Below are positions 6,253-7,535 of a stretch of DNA of 7,535 bases, piece after piece. The position numbers and the translations under genes were made by a program. The stretch covers positions 1 to 7,535 of the forward strand of contig DGSP01000032.1 of the NCBI GenBank assembly GCA_002393555.1, written 5' to 3'. The notes beneath the pieces are model-generated. The model did no database searches. It had not been told where the DNA came from and was given only the letters and a program-made list of their open reading frames with translations. Position 1 is the stretch's first letter. Every line of letters begins with the position of its first letter. This DNA comes from Prevotellaceae bacterium UBA4359 (GTDB lineage Bacteria; Bacteroidota; Bacteroidia; Bacteroidales; Bacteroidaceae).

Positions 6253-6389
6253 TTAGACCTTTCCATCGACAGAAGCATCCGAGCCACTCGCTCCACCATC
6301 ATCTGGCTTTACCGCCTCCTCGTCTTCTTCTGACGACTGGCGCTCCGATGATATGGGTGAGGATGAAAGTGGTGCCGAAAGAGAAATAA
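6253..6389 (+). pseudogene. Decayed 3' fragment of a second SDR gene
   Basis: Translated from 6256, the plus strand gives DLSIDRSIRATRSTIIWLYR and then LLVFF before a stop at 6331. This matches residues from VALSIAKGIQADRS through YRLLVFF in the intact SDR (1147-1902). Beyond the stop the match goes on: RL, then after a one-base deletion near 6350 the frame ends WVRMKVVPKEK, stop at 6387, matching WVRMKVASKV in the intact gene. DNA identity is high, with exact blocks at 6310-6332 (to 1202-1224) and 6354-6372 (to 1161-1179, both reverse complement). A six-base in-frame deletion also lies near 6300. TGG-to-TGA changes and the frameshift show it is dead, and nothing upstream of 6253 resembles the rest of the gene. 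Confidence 0.85.
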
Positions 6390-6408
6390 CAAAAAAACGA
6401 CGAAAAGT

Positions 6409-6439
6409 TTTGCAATGTCTTTTTTTTTCACTTACTTTG
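6409..6439 (+). promoter_or_regulatory. Promoter of the PIN toxin-antitoxin-like operon
   Basis: TTTG (6409-6412), 19 nt, then TTACTTTG (6432-6439) fits the Bacteroidetes promoter with one mismatch in the -7 box. Transcription would begin near 6445, giving a leader of about 16 nt before the ATG at 6461. It lies just downstream of the SDR relic. No obvious operator palindrome overlaps it. Confidence 0.65.
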
Positions 6440-6460
6440 CCCACAGAAAACGCAACAGAT

Positions 6461-6712
6461 ATGACAACAATGACTCTACAAATCCCCAACTCACAGGTGG
6501 GCTGGTTCGAGCAAATGGTCCGAACAATGGGATGGCGCATGACGAAGCAGACGACTTCTCAATCGACTGTCACAACTCCGAAACGTGTCTATGAAAAGGA
6601 GGTGAACGAACTGCTGAGTATGTTCAAGACCAATCAGATTTCACAAGAAGAGATTGATGATGAGTGTGAACTTGTGAGAGAAGAAATATACAATGCCGCG
6701 CAAGAAAACTAA
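6461..6712 (+). CDS. Putative antitoxin of the PIN-domain pair
   Basis: This 83-aa protein starts with a short strand-like stretch (TLQIP, 5-9) followed by a helix (SQVGWFEQMVRTMGW, 11-25), a Ser/Thr-rich linker (28-40) and an acidic, probably helical C-terminus (EEIDDECELVREE). A DNA-binding or dimerising front and a charged toxin-binding tail is the usual antitoxin plan, but I cannot name the family. The role rests mainly on its neighbour: its last 20 nt overlap the PIN gene, so the two should be translationally coupled. The start at 6461 is preferred to the longer frame from 6353 because that one begins in the dead SDR fragment and upstream of the promoter. Confidence 0.7.
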   Translation: MTTMTLQIPNSQVGWFEQMVRTMGWRMTKQTTSQSTVTTPKRVYEKEVNELLSMFKTNQISQEEIDDECELVREEIYNAAQEN

Positions 6713-7115
6713 AATCATTATAGACACCAACCTGTGGATTTCTTTTCTGATAGGACTGAAGACATCTGCCGCTATCCGCAACATCTTGACGGACGGTTCT
6801 GTCAGCATTGTCATGACTGAACGGTTAGAAAGGGAAATCATGGCTGTGGCCGCTCGCCCTAAGTTCAATCGCTATTTTCACCCTGATGCTTGCCAGCAAT
6901 TACTTTCTTTCCTCCGCAAACGTTCGGACAACTACATCCTCCACGACATTCCTCACCAATGCAGAGACCCCAAGGATGACTATCTTTTAGCACTTGTACA
7001 AGTTTCCGATGCAGACATTCTTGTGACAGGTGACAAAGATTTGACCGAAATGAATCAGTTTGGAAAATGCCGAATTTTCACCTTGAAAAAGTTTCAAGAA
7101 GTTTTTCTACGATAA
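6693..7115 (+). CDS. PIN-domain putative toxin (RNase)
   Basis: A 140-aa PIN-domain protein resembling the group annotated as putative toxin-antitoxin toxin component, PIN family. Acidic residues in the expected order are D11 (KIIIDTNLW), E43-E48 (TERLEREI), D92-D96 (RDPKDDYLLAL) and D114-D116 (VTGDKDL); these would bind the metal for RNA cleavage. The strand-turn pattern ADILVTGDKDL and the ending CRIFTLKKFQEVF are typical of the group. RNA target and toxicity cannot be judged from sequence. It starts inside the antitoxin gene (20-nt overlap) and is followed closely by a terminator, so the two genes form a complete bicistronic unit. All key acidic positions are present, so the protein looks active. 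Confidence 0.88.
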   Translation: MPRKKTKIIIDTNLWISFLIGLKTSAAIRNILTDGSVSIVMTERLEREIMAVAARPKFNRYFHPDACQQLLSFLRKRSDNYILHDIPHQCRDPKDDYLLALVQVSDADILVTGDKDLTEMNQFGKCRIFTLKKFQEVFLR

Positions 7116-7123
7116 AATCTACA

Positions 7124-7161
7124 TGCCTCATAAGGTTTTTGCCTTTTGAGGCACATTTTTT
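7124..7161 (+). terminator. Rho-independent terminator of the PIN operon
   Basis: TGCCTCA (7124-7130) pairs with TGAGGCA (7147-7153). After one T-T mismatch, AAGG pairs with CCTT around a six-base loop. A T6 run follows at 7156. It lies 8 nt after the PIN stop. The GGCACAT plus T-run end resembles the terminator at 1095. Confidence 0.85.
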
Positions 7162-7177
7162 CATCCATTTCTTTTGT

Positions 7178-7208
7178 TTTACCTAAATTCCGCAGTACTT
7201 TAGGTAAA
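7178..7208. repeat. Perfect 10-bp inverted repeat
   Basis: TTTACCTAAA and TTTAGGTAAA are exact reverse complements separated by 11 nt. The arms are AT-rich and no T-run follows, so a terminator is unlikely; an operator-like or recombination site is possible. It lies between the PIN operon terminator and the 23-nt array, with no gene adjacent to the right. Confidence 0.55.
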
Positions 7209-7260
7209 TAATAAAAAGGACCCCTATTCACAAATTTTGAAGATTATCTCAAAAAAGGAT

Positions 7261-7300
7261 CGTACCCCTCGGCTACGCCATGCCGTATCCGAGGGGTACG
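7261..7300. repeat. Hairpin formed by opposed copies in the array
   Basis: CGTACCCCTCGG (7261-7272) and CCGAGGGGTACG (7289-7300) are perfect 12-bp reverse complements with a 16-nt loop. A further copy of the right arm at 7312-7323 could pair instead, so the first unit has two possible partners. Confidence 0.65.
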
Positions 7301-7491
7301 CTGTGGTGTATCCGAGGGGTACGGCAGGGTGGACTGTCACATCATGAAGAGTTTCCAAAGGGGCTTCGTCGTTGTCTCTTGTGACTCTGCTCCACAGAGT
7401 CACGTGACTCTCTTCCATTGCCCCTTGTGACTCTGTGGAAGAGACTCTCCGGAAGGTGTGGAAGAGCCTCATCGAAAGGTGTCGAAGGTGG
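7262..7491. repeat. Degenerate tandem array with a 23-nt period
   Basis: Cut into 23-nt rows from 7262, most adjacent rows match far above the chance level of about 6 of 23. Counts by hand: 7262/7285 14, 7285/7308 19, 7377/7400 15, 7400/7423 13, 7423/7446 15, 7446/7469 15. Exact words recur at this spacing: a 16-mer GTATCCGAGGGGTACG at 7285 and 7308; GTGACTCT at 7381, 7404 and 7427; GTGGAAGAG at 7435 and 7458; AAGGTGT at 7453 and 7476. Rows at 7331 and 7354 fit poorly. The motif changes along the array, so neighbours resemble each other but the ends do not. The period is not a multiple of three and no gene is supported here. With the terminator and inverted repeat, this accounts for most of the gene-free 7116-7535. 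Confidence 0.75.
7381..7411. repeat. Nested palindromes with GTGACTCT
   Basis: GTGACTCTG (7381-7389) pairs with CAGAGTCAC (7395-7403) over a 5-nt loop. The latter also forms a gapless 16-bp palindrome, AGAGTCAC-GTGACTCT (7396-7411), with the next unit. A third pairing, TCTCTTCCA (7409-7417) with TGGAAGAGA (7436-7444), follows. The DNA can thus form several competing hairpins. Confidence 0.65.
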
Positions 7492-7516
7492 GGTCTCATG
7501 ATTGTTAATTATTGAG

Positions 7517-7535
7517 TCCACTTTAAAAAGTCGGA
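7517..7535. repeat. Palindrome at the right edge
   Basis: TCC-ACTTT, AA, AAAGT-C-GGA forms an 8-bp stem with one bulged C. It runs to the last base of the window, so its context is unknown. It could be the tip of a mobile element or a regulatory site of a gene beyond the edge. Confidence 0.35.

Noticed and set aside
6353..6460. Longer start for the antitoxin gene at 6353
   Set aside because: This part lies in the dead SDR fragment and upstream of the predicted promoter; the ATG at 6461 gives a compact antitoxin-like protein.
7262..7491. CRISPR array
   Set aside because: Units are 23 nt in total with no spacer-repeat alternation, the motif drifts and there are no cas genes nearby.
7224..7499. 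Minus-strand ORF of 91 codons across the repeat array
   Set aside because: It is open by chance through the 23-nt units; the period is not a multiple of three, so the protein has no repeat pattern and no recognisable domain.

Overview
The window looks like chromosome from a Bacteroidales bacterium, most likely Prevotella or a close relative. The evidence is a Bacteroides-type type III glutamine synthetase, several promoters that fit the Bacteroidetes pattern TTTG-N19/20-TAnnTTTG, no clear Shine-Dalgarno sites, and terminators built around GGCACAT-type stems. This placement is inferred from gene families and signals, not from a search.

Left part (1-1140): a minimal MNT-type nucleotidyltransferase on the minus strand is divergent from a plus-strand pair. 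The pair is a short unrecognised ORF overlapping a small retropepsin-like aspartyl protease gene. A perfect 18-bp hairpin with A and T flanks ends this pair and the converging minus-strand gene.

Centre (1147-6154), all on the minus strand: asnB (glutamine-dependent asparagine synthetase), then glnN (type III glutamine synthetase), then a classical short-chain dehydrogenase/reductase (SDR). Terminator-like hairpins follow asnB and glnN. A strong promoter lies before asnB and a good -7 box before the SDR. glnN makes glutamine from glutamate and ammonia, and AsnB spends glutamine to make asparagine, so the two form a nitrogen-assimilation block. asnB carries a short in-frame C/G-rich palindromic insertion coding about 11 extra residues in the synthetase domain.

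Right part (6155-7535): the plus strand holds a decayed 3' fragment of a second SDR gene, clearly homologous to the 3' end of the intact SDR 5 kb away but inverted relative to it. Next come a promoter, a two-gene toxin-antitoxin-like operon (83-aa putative antitoxin and 140-aa PIN-domain protein, overlapping by 20 nt) and a terminator. The last 420 nt have no gene. They hold a perfect 10-bp inverted repeat and, from 7262 to 7491, a degenerate array with a 23-nt period made of several different motif families and rich in palindromes. The window ends in another small palindrome that could be the edge of an unseen element.

I found no convincing complete new defence or mobile system. The least explained items are the 23-nt-period array, the in-gene insertion in asnB, the inverted SDR relic, and the overlapping-ORF or frameshift question at 544-753/662-1078.
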